Positions 18,698 through 25,967 of a stretch of 64,000 nucleotides of DNA are shown in pieces. The translations under genes and the position numbers were made by a program. Positions within the stretch are counted from its first letter, which is position 1; each line of letters starts with the position of its first letter. The notes under the pieces are model-generated. The model made no database searches and was not told the DNA's origin. It saw only the letters and a program-made list of their open reading frames with translations. Source of the stretch: Stenotrophomonas lactitubi (GTDB taxonomy: Bacteria; Pseudomonadota; Gammaproteobacteria; Xanthomonadales; Xanthomonadaceae); NCBI RefSeq assembly GCF_002803515.1, contig NZ_PHQX01000001.1, forward strand, positions 1,736,001 to 1,800,000, written 5' to 3'.

Positions 18698-18714
18698 GCG
18701 CCGCGCGTGTTTCC

Positions 18715-20133
18715 TCAGCGGTTCAACTGGGCCAGCTGCTGCTGCAGGGCGGTGTTGCTCTGCTGCAGCTTGCCCATCAGGCTGTCCAATGCCACGAACT
18801 GCTTCTTGTAACGGGCTTCAACACCGACCATGCGCGCGTCCAGGTCCTTGCGGCGCTTGTCGATGTTGTCCAGCGTGGTGTTCAGTCCCTTGGTGCGGGC
18901 GACGAACGCGCCTTCCTTGCCGACCGTGGTGCTGACGTAGCCGTCCACCAGCGAATACAGGCGGCCGGCACCGCCGGTATCGCCGGTGACCGCCTGGCGG
19001 ATCTTTTCCGGCTGGGCGGCGAGGGCAGCAGCGAACTTGGTGCTGTCCAGCACCAGGGTGCCATCGGCGTTGGGGTAGCCGCGGGTCTGCAGGCCCAGCG
19101 CCTTGGCGTCCAGCTGGTCGCCTGCCAGGTCCTTGAGCACGCCGGACATCGTCGAACGCAGCTGCGCGATCGCACCACGCATCTGTGCGTCGCCGGTCAG
19201 TGCAGCCGCTTCCTTGGTCTTCGGGTCGTACTTGGTTTCGGTGTTGATCGCCGCGACGGCCGCGTTGTAGGCGGTCACGAACTCCTGCATCACCTTGGTC
19301 GCGGCAGTGGTGTCGGTGCTGATGACCACCGTGCTCTTGCCCTGTTCCTTCAGGTTCAGGGTCAGGCCTGGCACGGCATCGGCCACGGTGTTGCTGGCAC
19401 TCACTACTTCCACACCATCAATGGTCAGCAGCGCATCCTTGGCGGGGCTGTTTTCCTTCAGGCTGCCGACCAGCGCGCCCAGCTTCGGATCGCTGCCGGC
19501 GTACTCCAGCTTGATGGCGCTGGCTGCACCGGTCTTTTCCTGGGCGATGGACAGGTACTGGTTGTCGCCGGAGGTGATCAGTGTCGCCTGCACGCCTTCC
19601 TTGCGGCCAGCGGCGTCGATCTTGTTGCGGACGGTGGTAAGGGTGTCGCCTTCCTCCACCTGCACGTTCATCGTCTTGGCCTTGTCGCCCACGCCGACGG
19701 TCAGCGTCAAGGTTCCGGCACCGAAAGTGTCGGTCTTGGGCACCGAGGTGTCGGCGATCAGCTTGTGCGCCGATGCCAGGTTCTTCACCTCGATCAGATG
19801 GGTGCCGTTGGACGCGGCGGCCTTGCTGGTGCCGACGTCGTACAGCGCTACCGACGCGGTCAGCACATCGTTGGCGTTGTTGGGGCCGGCTTTGCCGGTG
19901 GCGGTGACGGTGCGGGTGTCGAAGGCAGTGGTGGCCTTCAGCGCGGTCAGGGCGGTCTTCAGCTTGTCGAAGGCCGAGGTGACCGTGCCGAGCGACGACA
20001 GCTGCATCTTGGTCTTGGACTGCTGCAGGTTCAGCGCGTTGTCGGCCGGCTTGCGGTCCGCCGCGACCAGCTGGTTGACGATGCTGGAGATGTCCAGCCC
20101 TGAGCCAATGCCACCGTATCCAAAGTCTGCCAC
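18715..20133 (-). CDS. fliD: Flagellar filament cap protein FliD
   Basis: 472 residues with the N-terminal FliD motif (GIGSGLDISSIVNQLVAADRKP) and the C-terminal coiled segment (DLDARMVGVEARYKKQFVALDSLMGKLQQSN) that interacts with flagellin. It caps the filament and promotes flagellin folding. The start is GTG at 20133 with AGGAG 7 nt upstream. A sigma-54 promoter lies ~100 bp upstream (20230). Confidence 0.95.
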   Translation of the reverse strand: MADFGYGGIGSGLDISSIVNQLVAADRKPADNALNLQQSKTKMQLSSLGTVTSAFDKLKTALTALKATTAFDTRTVTATGKAGPNNANDVLTASVALYDVGTSKAAASNGTHLIEVKNLASAHKLIADTSVPKTDTFGAGTLTLTVGVGDKAKTMNVQVEEGDTLTTVRNKIDAAGRKEGVQATLITSGDNQYLSIAQEKTGAASAIKLEYAGSDPKLGALVGSLKENSPAKDALLTIDGVEVVSASNTVADAVPGLTLNLKEQGKSTVVISTDTTAATKVMQEFVTAYNAAVAAINTETKYDPKTKEAAALTGDAQMRGAIAQLRSTMSGVLKDLAGDQLDAKALGLQTRGYPNADGTLVLDSTKFAAALAAQPEKIRQAVTGDTGGAGRLYSLVDGYVSTTVGKEGAFVARTKGLNTTLDNIDKRRKDLDARMVGVEARYKKQFVALDSLMGKLQQSNTALQQQLAQLNR

Positions 20134-20229
20134 GTCGTTTCTCCTGGTATACGGGCCTGGCCATCGTGCGGCGGCCCGTCGTCAACGAAAATAGCGGCCT
20201 GCGCCGCTGGGTCTTGAGGACTTCGTTGA

Positions 20230-20245
20230 TGCATGCGCCGTGCCA
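20230..20245 (-). promoter_or_regulatory. Sigma-54 promoter of fliD
   Basis: Minus-strand TGGCACGGCGCATGCA: the -24 box is perfect and the -12 box has one change (ATGCA for TTGCA), with GG-N10-GC kept. The predicted start is near 20219. Confidence 0.8.
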
Positions 20246-20264
20246 CTGGCAGGAAGGGCAGTTC

Positions 20265-20280
20265 TGGCACGCCGGTTGCA
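20265..20280 (+). promoter_or_regulatory. Orphan consensus sigma-54 promoter, divergent from fliD
   Basis: CTGGCACGCCGGTTGCA (20264-20280) matches the consensus TGGCAC-N5-TTGCA exactly on the plus strand. The predicted start is ~20291. No plus-strand gene follows; it points at the 3' side of flagellin gene 1. Only 19 bp separate it from the fliD promoter. Confidence 0.8.
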
Positions 20281-20333
20281 GGAGGTCTGGGGCAGGGTGC
20301 GGGTGGGTTCACCGCGGGCTGCCGGGGGTCTGT

Positions 20334-20362
20334 AAAAAACCCTCCCCCAATGCAGGGGAGGG
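20334..20362 (-). terminator. Rho-independent terminator
   Basis: On the minus strand CCCTCCCC, a 7-nt loop and GGGGAGGG are followed by six T. It would end transcription from flagellin 1 after a ~240-nt 3' region, or end a separate minus-strand small RNA. Confidence 0.8.
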
Positions 20363-20576
20363 ATCAGGCTACTGACAATCGGGGGGAGACGAAGCCGCCC
20401 GGTACGTACAGTCAAAATGCACAACGCTGAAAGAGAGGTCCGCAGGGGCGGGCGATGCCAAGCCGGTTCGGGACGCTTCCCGGGCCGGGCATGGCCCGCA
20501 TCTGTGTACGCCGTGGCTGTCGGGTTGCCGCTACCGTCGGTTCAAGCCGACGGTAGCGGCGCCTTCTTGCCGTGGA

Positions 20577-21755
20577 TCAGCGCAGCAGGCTGAGCACGCC
20601 CTGCGGCACCTGGTTGGCCTGGGCCAGCATGGCCGTACCGGCCTGCTGCAGGATCTGGGTGCGGGTCAGCTCGGCGGTTTCCTTGGCGAAGTCGGTGTCC
20701 TTGATGCGGCTACGCGACGAGGACAGGTTTTCCGACGAGGTCTGCAGGTTGGCTACGACCGAGGTGAAGCGGTTCTGGATCGCACCGAGGTCGGCGCGGG
20801 TGCTGTTGATCGCACCCAGGGCCTTGTCGACCACTTCCAGCGACTGCTGGGCGCCGAGCACGGTGCTCACATCCAGCTTCTGCACGTTGGCGGCGGTGTC
20901 GGTGCCGGCGGTGTAGGCGCCGGCTGCAGCCTTCGCGCCCCACACGCCGGTACCGGCGTTCAGGTCGCTGCGCTCCAGGGCGATGTCGGCGGCCACGATG
21001 GCCTTGCCTTCCTTCACCGAGCTCAGCTTCATCGTGCCGTCGGCATTGGCTTCGGCGTAGATGCCGGCCTCACCGATCTTGGCGTTGATCGCGGTCGCGA
21101 CCGCCTTCGAAGCGTCTGCGGTGGTGGCGCCGGCCTTCAGTTCGACCGTACCGATGTCCACGCCCATCACCTTGCCGGTGATGCGTGCGCCGTCGGTGCT
21201 GGCAACCAGGGCGTCAGTTGCGCCGTTGGCGAAGGTCGCGGTGCCCAGCGAGCCGGCCTTGGCGTCGATGGTCTTGTCGATGGCGATCGACTGGCCGGCG
21301 TTGGCGCCCACCTGGAACAGCTGGCTGGAGAACGAGCCGTCCAGCAGCTTGGTGCCGTTGAAGTCCGACTGCTTGGCGACGCGGTCGATTTCCGAAACCA
21401 GCTGGGTCACTTCGGCCTGCAGCGCCTTGCGGTCGCTGGCCGAGTTGGTGGCGTTGGAGGCCTGCACCGACAGCTCGCGGACGCGCTGCAGGTTGTTGCC
21501 GATTTCAGTCAGCGAACCTTCGGCGACCTGGGCCAGCGAAATGCCGTCGTTGGCATTGCGGATGGCCACGTCGGTGCCACGGATCTGGGTGCCGAAGCGC
21601 TCGGAGATTGCCAGACCGGCCGCATCGTCCTTGGCGCTGTTGATGCGCGAACCGGAGGACAGGCGCTGGATGGTGGTGGCCAGCGAGCTGCCGCTGGTGC
21701 TCAGGTTGCGCTGAGCATTCAGGGACATGGTATTGGTGTTGATGACTTGTGCCAT
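20577..21755 (-). CDS. fliC: Flagellin 1
   Basis: 392 residues with standard flagellin N and C domains (MAQVINTNTMSLNAQRNL; C-terminal QILQQAGTAMLAQANQVPQG) and a variable middle. The TLR5-recognised stretch LQRVRELSVQ is intact. Its ends are nearly identical to flagellin 2 (two differences in the first ~140 aligned 3'-end bases), so recent duplication or gene conversion is likely. ATG at 21755 with AAAGGA upstream. No own sigma-28 or sigma-54 promoter was found in the 86-bp gap. Confidence 0.95.
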   Translation of the reverse strand: MAQVINTNTMSLNAQRNLSTSGSSLATTIQRLSSGSRINSAKDDAAGLAISERFGTQIRGTDVAIRNANDGISLAQVAEGSLTEIGNNLQRVRELSVQASNATNSASDRKALQAEVTQLVSEIDRVAKQSDFNGTKLLDGSFSSQLFQVGANAGQSIAIDKTIDAKAGSLGTATFANGATDALVASTDGARITGKVMGVDIGTVELKAGATTADASKAVATAINAKIGEAGIYAEANADGTMKLSSVKEGKAIVAADIALERSDLNAGTGVWGAKAAAGAYTAGTDTAANVQKLDVSTVLGAQQSLEVVDKALGAINSTRADLGAIQNRFTSVVANLQTSSENLSSSRSRIKDTDFAKETAELTRTQILQQAGTAMLAQANQVPQGVLSLLR

Positions 21756-21795
21756 GGTGCTTTTCCTTTGGCGAAGGTGGAACGTGTTTCAGGAT

Positions 21796-21822
21796 CCGGG
21801 CGCCGCGTCATGCAGCGCCCGG
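21796..21822. terminator. Hairpin after flagellin 2
   Basis: An 8-bp GC stem (CCGGGCGC/GCGCCCGG) lies 20 bp past the flagellin 2 stop. There is no T-run, so it may be an attenuator or RNA stabiliser rather than a full terminator. Confidence 0.5.
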
Positions 21823-21841
21823 AGGTCGATCAGAGAGCAGA

Positions 21842-23032
21842 TCAGCGCAGCAGGCTGAGCACGCCCTGCGGCACCTGGTTGGCCTGGGCCAGCATCGCCG
21901 TACCGGCCTGCTGCAGGATCTGGGTGCGGGTCAGCTCGGCGGTTTCCTTGGCGAAGTCGGTGTCCTTGATGCGGCTGCGCGACGAGGACAGGTTTTCCGA
22001 CGAGGTCTGCAGGTTGGCCACGACCGAGGTGAAGCGGTTCTGGATCGCACCGAGGTCAGCGCGGGTGCTGTTGATCGCACCCAGGGCCTTGTCGACGATT
22101 TCCATCGCCTGCTGGGCGCCCTTCACGGTGCTGACGTCCAGGTTGCTGGCGTACTTCGCTGCCGGGGCCGCAGCAGCGGCAGTGGCGGTGAAGGTGGCCT
22201 GCGTGTTGCCTGCCCAGGTGCCCGGAGTGGCAGTGATGGCCTTGAACGAGCCATCGGCATTGGCGCTGTCCTTGACCGAAGTCAGGGTCACGCCGGCGGT
22301 GCCGTTCACTTCGGCGTAGACGCCGGTTTCACCGATCTTGGCGTTGATGGCGGTCACCAGCGCTTCACGCGACGCCTTGCCGGTGGCAGCGGCGTCGGCG
22401 CCCTGCTTGACCGAGACATCGGCGATGGCCACACCGTTGATCGACAGGCCGGTGGTGGTGAAGTCCGCATTGGTGCCCGGGTCGGCCAGGACCAGCGCGT
22501 TGGTGTCGAACTTGGCGCCACCCAGGGCATTGGCCTTGGCATCGATGGTCTTGTCGATGGCGATGGCCTGACCGGCGTTGGCGCCGACCTGGAACAGCTG
22601 GCTGGAGAACGAGCCGTCCAGCAGCTTGGTGCCGTTGAAGTCCGACTGCTTGGCGACGCGGTCGATTTCCGAGACCAGCTGGGTCACTTCGGCCTGCAGG
22701 GCCTTGCGGTCGCTGGCCGAGTTGGTGGCGTTGGAGGCCTGCACCGACAGCTCGCGGACGCGCTGCAGGTTGTTGCCGATTTCGGTCAGCGAACCTTCGG
22801 CGACCTGGGCCAGCGAGATACCGTCGTTGGCATTGCGGATGGCAACGTCGGTACCGCGGATCTGCGTGCCGAAGCGCTCGGAGATGGCCAGACCGGCCGC
22901 ATCGTCCTTGGCACTGTTGATGCGCGAACCGGAGGACAGGCGCTGGATGGTGGTGGCCAGCGAGCTGCCGCTGGTGCTCAGGTTACGCTGAGCATTCAAC
23001 GACATCGTGTTGGTGTTGATTACTTGTGCCAT
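21842..23032 (-). CDS. fliC: Flagellin 2
   Basis: 396 residues. The N-terminal ~150 and C-terminal ~100 residues match flagellin 1 almost exactly, including the unusual LSSGSRINSAKDDAAG and FGTQIRGTDVAIRN forms. Only the surface-exposed middle differs. ATG at 23032 with GGACCTCTCCTC before it. The 72-bp upstream gap has a hairpin but no recognisable promoter, so expression may depend on read-through from flagellin 3. Confidence 0.95.
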   Translation of the reverse strand: MAQVINTNTMSLNAQRNLSTSGSSLATTIQRLSSGSRINSAKDDAAGLAISERFGTQIRGTDVAIRNANDGISLAQVAEGSLTEIGNNLQRVRELSVQASNATNSASDRKALQAEVTQLVSEIDRVAKQSDFNGTKLLDGSFSSQLFQVGANAGQAIAIDKTIDAKANALGGAKFDTNALVLADPGTNADFTTTGLSINGVAIADVSVKQGADAAATGKASREALVTAINAKIGETGVYAEVNGTAGVTLTSVKDSANADGSFKAITATPGTWAGNTQATFTATAAAAAPAAKYASNLDVSTVKGAQQAMEIVDKALGAINSTRADLGAIQNRFTSVVANLQTSSENLSSSRSRIKDTDFAKETAELTRTQILQQAGTAMLAQANQVPQGVLSLLR

Positions 23033-23073
23033 GAGGAGAGGTCCTTGAGCGGTTGCACGTGAGTTGGGTTAGA

Positions 23074-23097
23074 CGCCCCCGACGTGCCCCGGGGGCG
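23074..23097. terminator. Hairpin after flagellin 3
   Basis: A 7-bp stem CGCCCCC/GGGGGCG with a 10-nt loop, 7 bp past the flagellin 3 stop and without a T-run. It could lower transcription into flagellins 2 and 1. Confidence 0.5.
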
Positions 23098-23104
23098 GCT
23101 CATG

Positions 23105-24322
23105 TCAGCGCTGCAACAGGCTGAGCACGTTCTGCGGTACCTGGTTGGCCTGGGCCAGCATGGCCGTACCGGCCTGCTGCAGGATCTGGGTGCGGGTCAG
23201 CTCGGCGGTTTCCTTGGCGAAGTCGGTATCGCGGATGCGGCTGCGCGATGCGGACAGATTCTCCGAGGAGGTCTGCAGGTTGGCGACCACCGAGGTGAAG
23301 CGGTTCTGGATCGCGCCGAGGTCGGCGCGCACGCTGTTGACCGATTCGAGGGCCTTGTCGACGATCGACATCGCCTTCTGCGCGCCCTCGGCCGTGGTGA
23401 CGTTCAGGTCCTTGACGAAGCTGGCCGTTGCGCCGGTCAGCGTGCCGCCGTTGGTGCTGGTCTCGGTCAGGCCCAGGCCGGCGATGGTGGCGGCGGTGAC
23501 GCCGGCCGGCGGGGTGGCCGCGCTGACGCCCAGGGTGAAGGTCTGGCCGTCCTTGACCGACGCCAGGCTGACCACGCCGGCGTTGACGGAGGCAACCACG
23601 CCGGTTTCGCCCAGCTTGTTGTTGATCGCAGCAGCGGTGGCCGAGGTGATCGACTCGCCGGCCTTCACGGTGAAGTCGCTGACGGTGACCGTGGTGGCGG
23701 TGCCGCCCGGCGGGGTCACCGAGATCTGCAGGCCGGAGTAGGTGGTATCGGCGGTCGCCTTGTCGACAGCCAGTGCGGTGCCGGTGTAGCCGTTGGCGAA
23801 GTTGGCCGCGCCCAGCGAATCGGCCTTGGCGTTGACCACGCTGTTGATGGCGATGGCCTGGCCGGCATTGGCGCCCACCTGGAACAGCTGGCTGGTGAAC
23901 GAACCGTCCAGCAGCTTGGTGCCGTTGAAGTCGGCCTGCTTGGCGACGCGGTCGATCTCGCTGACCAGCTGGGTCACTTCAGCCTGCAGCGCCTTGCGGT
24001 CGCTGGCCGAGTTGGTGGCGTTGGAGGCCTGCACGCCCAGTTCGCGGATGCGCTGCAGGTTGTTGCCGACTTCGTTCAGCGAACCCTCGGCGACCTGGGC
24101 CAGCGAGATGCCGTCGTTGGCGTTGCGGATGGCCACGTCCAGACCACGGATCTGGGTGGTGAAGCGCTCGCTGATGGCCAGACCGGCGGCGTCGTCCTTC
24201 GCGCTGTTGATGCGCAGGCCGGACGAGAGGCGCTGGATGGTGGTAGCGAGCGAGCTGCCGCTGGTGCTCAGGTTGCGCTGAGCGTTGAGCGACATCGTAT
24301 TGGTGTTGATTACCTGTGCCAT
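23105..24322 (-). CDS. fliC: Flagellin 3
   Basis: 405 residues. It carries the common LSSGLRINSAKDDAAG and TTQIRGLDVAIRN forms, unlike flagellins 1 and 2, and LQRIRELGVQ in the TLR5 region. The ATG is at 24322 with AGGAG 9 nt upstream; the frame is open ~100 codons further upstream but lacks flagellin character there. It is the promoter-proximal flagellin, with a clear sigma-28 promoter at 24418-24444. Confidence 0.95.
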   Translation of the reverse strand: MAQVINTNTMSLNAQRNLSTSGSSLATTIQRLSSGLRINSAKDDAAGLAISERFTTQIRGLDVAIRNANDGISLAQVAEGSLNEVGNNLQRIRELGVQASNATNSASDRKALQAEVTQLVSEIDRVAKQADFNGTKLLDGSFTSQLFQVGANAGQAIAINSVVNAKADSLGAANFANGYTGTALAVDKATADTTYSGLQISVTPPGGTATTVTVSDFTVKAGESITSATAAAINNKLGETGVVASVNAGVVSLASVKDGQTFTLGVSAATPPAGVTAATIAGLGLTETSTNGGTLTGATASFVKDLNVTTAEGAQKAMSIVDKALESVNSVRADLGAIQNRFTSVVANLQTSSENLSASRSRIRDTDFAKETAELTRTQILQQAGTAMLAQANQVPQNVLSLLQR

Positions 24323-24417
24323 GGGGTCGTCTCCTCTTATGTGGAACCCGTTGGTGAAAGAAACGAAGCGCCGCCTGATTTTTTTGTTTGGCTGTGTGCT
24401 TCGCCGTTGCCAAATGA

Positions 24418-24444
24418 ATAACGGCGCTTTGTCAACAACCTTTA
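24418..24444 (-). promoter_or_regulatory. Sigma-28 promoter of flagellin 3
   Basis: Minus-strand TAAAGGTT, an 11-nt spacer, then GCCGTTAT: near consensus TAAAGTTT-N11-GCCGATAA. Confidence 0.85.
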
Positions 24445-24476
24445 GCCGGGAATTTCGTTGCAGCCGAATTTCGTCG
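24445..24476. promoter_or_regulatory. Tandem GGAATTTCGTTG-type sites before flagellin 3
   Basis: GCCGGGAATTTCGTTG (24445-24460) and CAGCCGAATTTCGTCG (24461-24476) are direct repeats 16 bp apart, immediately upstream of the -35 box. They resemble the sites before rpoN2 and fliL. An activator role is inferred. Confidence 0.4.
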
Positions 24477-24619
24477 CTGAAAGCTGTTTTTCCCTGGATT
24501 TCCGCTGGCCCGGAAGGAGCGGGGTGAACCCTGGAAGGGGCGGCCAGGCACGACCAACCCACGCAGATGAAGGTATCGGCGGGGGCCGGCTGGGCTTGAT
24601 GGGCGATCCCGGAACATCC

Positions 24620-24680
24620 ACCGGGCATGGCCCGGCGCTACCAGGGCCAACCCTTTGGTAACGCTGGGCCGTGCCCGGCG
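24620..24680. repeat. Two GTAG-type palindromes (SMAG/REP-like)
   Basis: An inverted GTAGCGCCGGGCCATGCCCG copy ends at 24641 and a diverged GTAACGCTGGGCCGTGCCCG copy starts at 24657. They face each other in the flgL-flagellin gap. Confidence 0.7.
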
Positions 24681-24708
24681 AGCGCAGCGGTACATGACCG
24701 CAGAAACG

Positions 24709-24741
24709 AAAAAGGCCGCGATGCAGGGCATCGCGGCCTTG
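24709..24741 (-). terminator. Rho-independent terminator after flgL
   Basis: Minus-strand AAGGCCGCGATGC, a short loop and GCATCGCGGCC followed by five T, 24 bp past the flgL stop. Confidence 0.85.
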
Positions 24742-24764
24742 GGCTCCAACGCTGGCGCGTGGAA

Positions 24765-25967
24765 TCAGCGGATCTTGTTGAACAGTGACATCGACTGCAT
24801 CTGCGAGAACAGTGTCTGTGCCGCCTGCAATGCGGTGCTTTCCAGCTGGTACTGGCTCAACGCATCGGCGTAGTCCAGGTCGCGCATCTGCGACAGCGTG
24901 GTCTTCAGCGTTACGCCATTGGCCTCGCGCATCTCCGCCGCATTGTCCAGCGCCTTCAGCTGCGCGCCACCGGCAGCGCGGGAATCGATCATCCGTTCCG
25001 CAGCGCGGCCGACATCACGCAATGCGCTCTGCAGCTCGTTCTGCTGCGCGGCCATCTTCGCCGGCGTACCCGTATCGGCGTCAAGGGCGGCGATCAGCTT
25101 GTCCATGGTGCCGAAGATGTCGCGGCTGCTGGCGGCCTGTACGTTGAAGCTGTCCCCAGTCGCTGGCGTGCCCGCGATCTGCAGGCGAACGCCATTGATC
25201 TCCAGTTCGCTGCCGGCCTTGTAGGTGCCGGTGCTGGTCACGTTGCCGGCACCGTCCAGTACTTCGTACTGGTTGGCGGCCGTGAAGCGCACACTGAACG
25301 ATTGCCCGTTCCAGCTGTCGCTGCCGTCGCGGGTGATGTTGGTCAGCACGCCGTTGCCGGTGTTGCCTGCCGCTGCGCTGCCATCGACGAAGCCATCGCC
25401 GGTGGGAATGCGCAGGAAGATCTCACTGCCGGGCAGGGCATCGCGCACGTAGGTGTCCGGGCCGACTTCGACCTGGCGCTGGGTCTGGTCGCCGCGATAG
25501 ACAACTTTGCCGTCAATCTTGGCGAACGGCGGATCGCTGTCGTTGGTACCACCGAACACGTAGCGGCCGGTGCCATCGCTGCTGTTGGCCAGCGACAGCA
25601 GACCGTCGCGGATCTGGTTCAACTCGGTGATCAGGGTCTTCTTGTCAGGCGCACTCAAGGCGGGATTGCTGGCCTGGATGGTCAGATCGTTGACGCGTGC
25701 CATCAGGTCGTTGACCTGGGCGAGGGTGTTTTCCTGCACGCCCAGGCGGTTCTGCACGTTGTTGCCGTTTAGCTTCATGCGTTCCAGGGCGGCCAGGCTG
25801 CGGTCCAGGCCAACCGCGGCACCTGCGGCGACCGGATCGTCCTTGGCGCTGACGATCTTGCTGCCGGTGGCGATCTGCTGTTCCAGATGGCTGAGCTTGG
25901 CCTGCTTGGCCATCATCAGCGCCACCGACTGGCTGTACATCATTCCGGTGGAGATGCGGTTGCTCAT
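24765..25967 (-). CDS. flgL: Hook-filament junction protein FlgL
   Basis: 400 residues with a flagellin-like N-terminus (RISTGMMYSQSVALMMAKQAKLSHLEQQIATGSK) and a C-terminal flagellin-type helix (TALQAAQTLFSQMQSMSLFNKI). It is the second junction protein between hook and filament. The ATG at 25967 overlaps the flgK stop by 4 nt. It is the last gene of the flg block and is followed by a terminator. Confidence 0.95.
   Translation of the reverse strand: MSNRISTGMMYSQSVALMMAKQAKLSHLEQQIATGSKIVSAKDDPVAAGAAVGLDRSLAALERMKLNGNNVQNRLGVQENTLAQVNDLMARVNDLTIQASNPALSAPDKKTLITELNQIRDGLLSLANSSDGTGRYVFGGTNDSDPPFAKIDGKVVYRGDQTQRQVEVGPDTYVRDALPGSEIFLRIPTGDGFVDGSAAAGNTGNGVLTNITRDGSDSWNGQSFSVRFTAANQYEVLDGAGNVTSTGTYKAGSELEINGVRLQIAGTPATGDSFNVQAASSRDIFGTMDKLIAALDADTGTPAKMAAQQNELQSALRDVGRAAERMIDSRAAGGAQLKALDNAAEMREANGVTLKTTLSQMRDLDYADALSQYQLESTALQAAQTLFSQMQSMSLFNKIR

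Larger units (their letters stand above)
20134..20576. other. 443-bp gap between fliD and flagellin 1
   Basis: It contains the fliD leader, two divergent sigma-54 promoters, a minus-strand Rho-independent terminator (20334-20362), a CGGGCC/GGCCCG palindrome near 20490-20510, and a long hairpin right after the flagellin 1 stop (20529-20560). The longest plus-strand frame after the orphan promoter is a 26-codon frame from 20351, with no supporting feature. Confidence 0.75.
24323..24764. other. 442-bp gap between flagellin 3 and flgL
   Basis: It holds the flagellin 3 leader (~90 nt), its sigma-28 promoter, two tandem GGAATTTCGT-type sites, two GTAG-type palindromes (24620-24641 and 24657-24680) and the flgL terminator (24709-24741). 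No gene was seen. Confidence 0.75.

Noticed and set aside
20351..20431. 26-codon plus-strand frame after the orphan sigma-54 promoter
   Set aside because: It starts inside the terminator hairpin, has no ribosome-binding site and no recognisable sequence. A non-coding RNA is the simpler reading.
24323..24628. 102-codon extension of flagellin 3
   Set aside because: It would cover the sigma-28 promoter. MAQVINTNT at 24322 is the universal flagellin start here and has AGGAG upstream.
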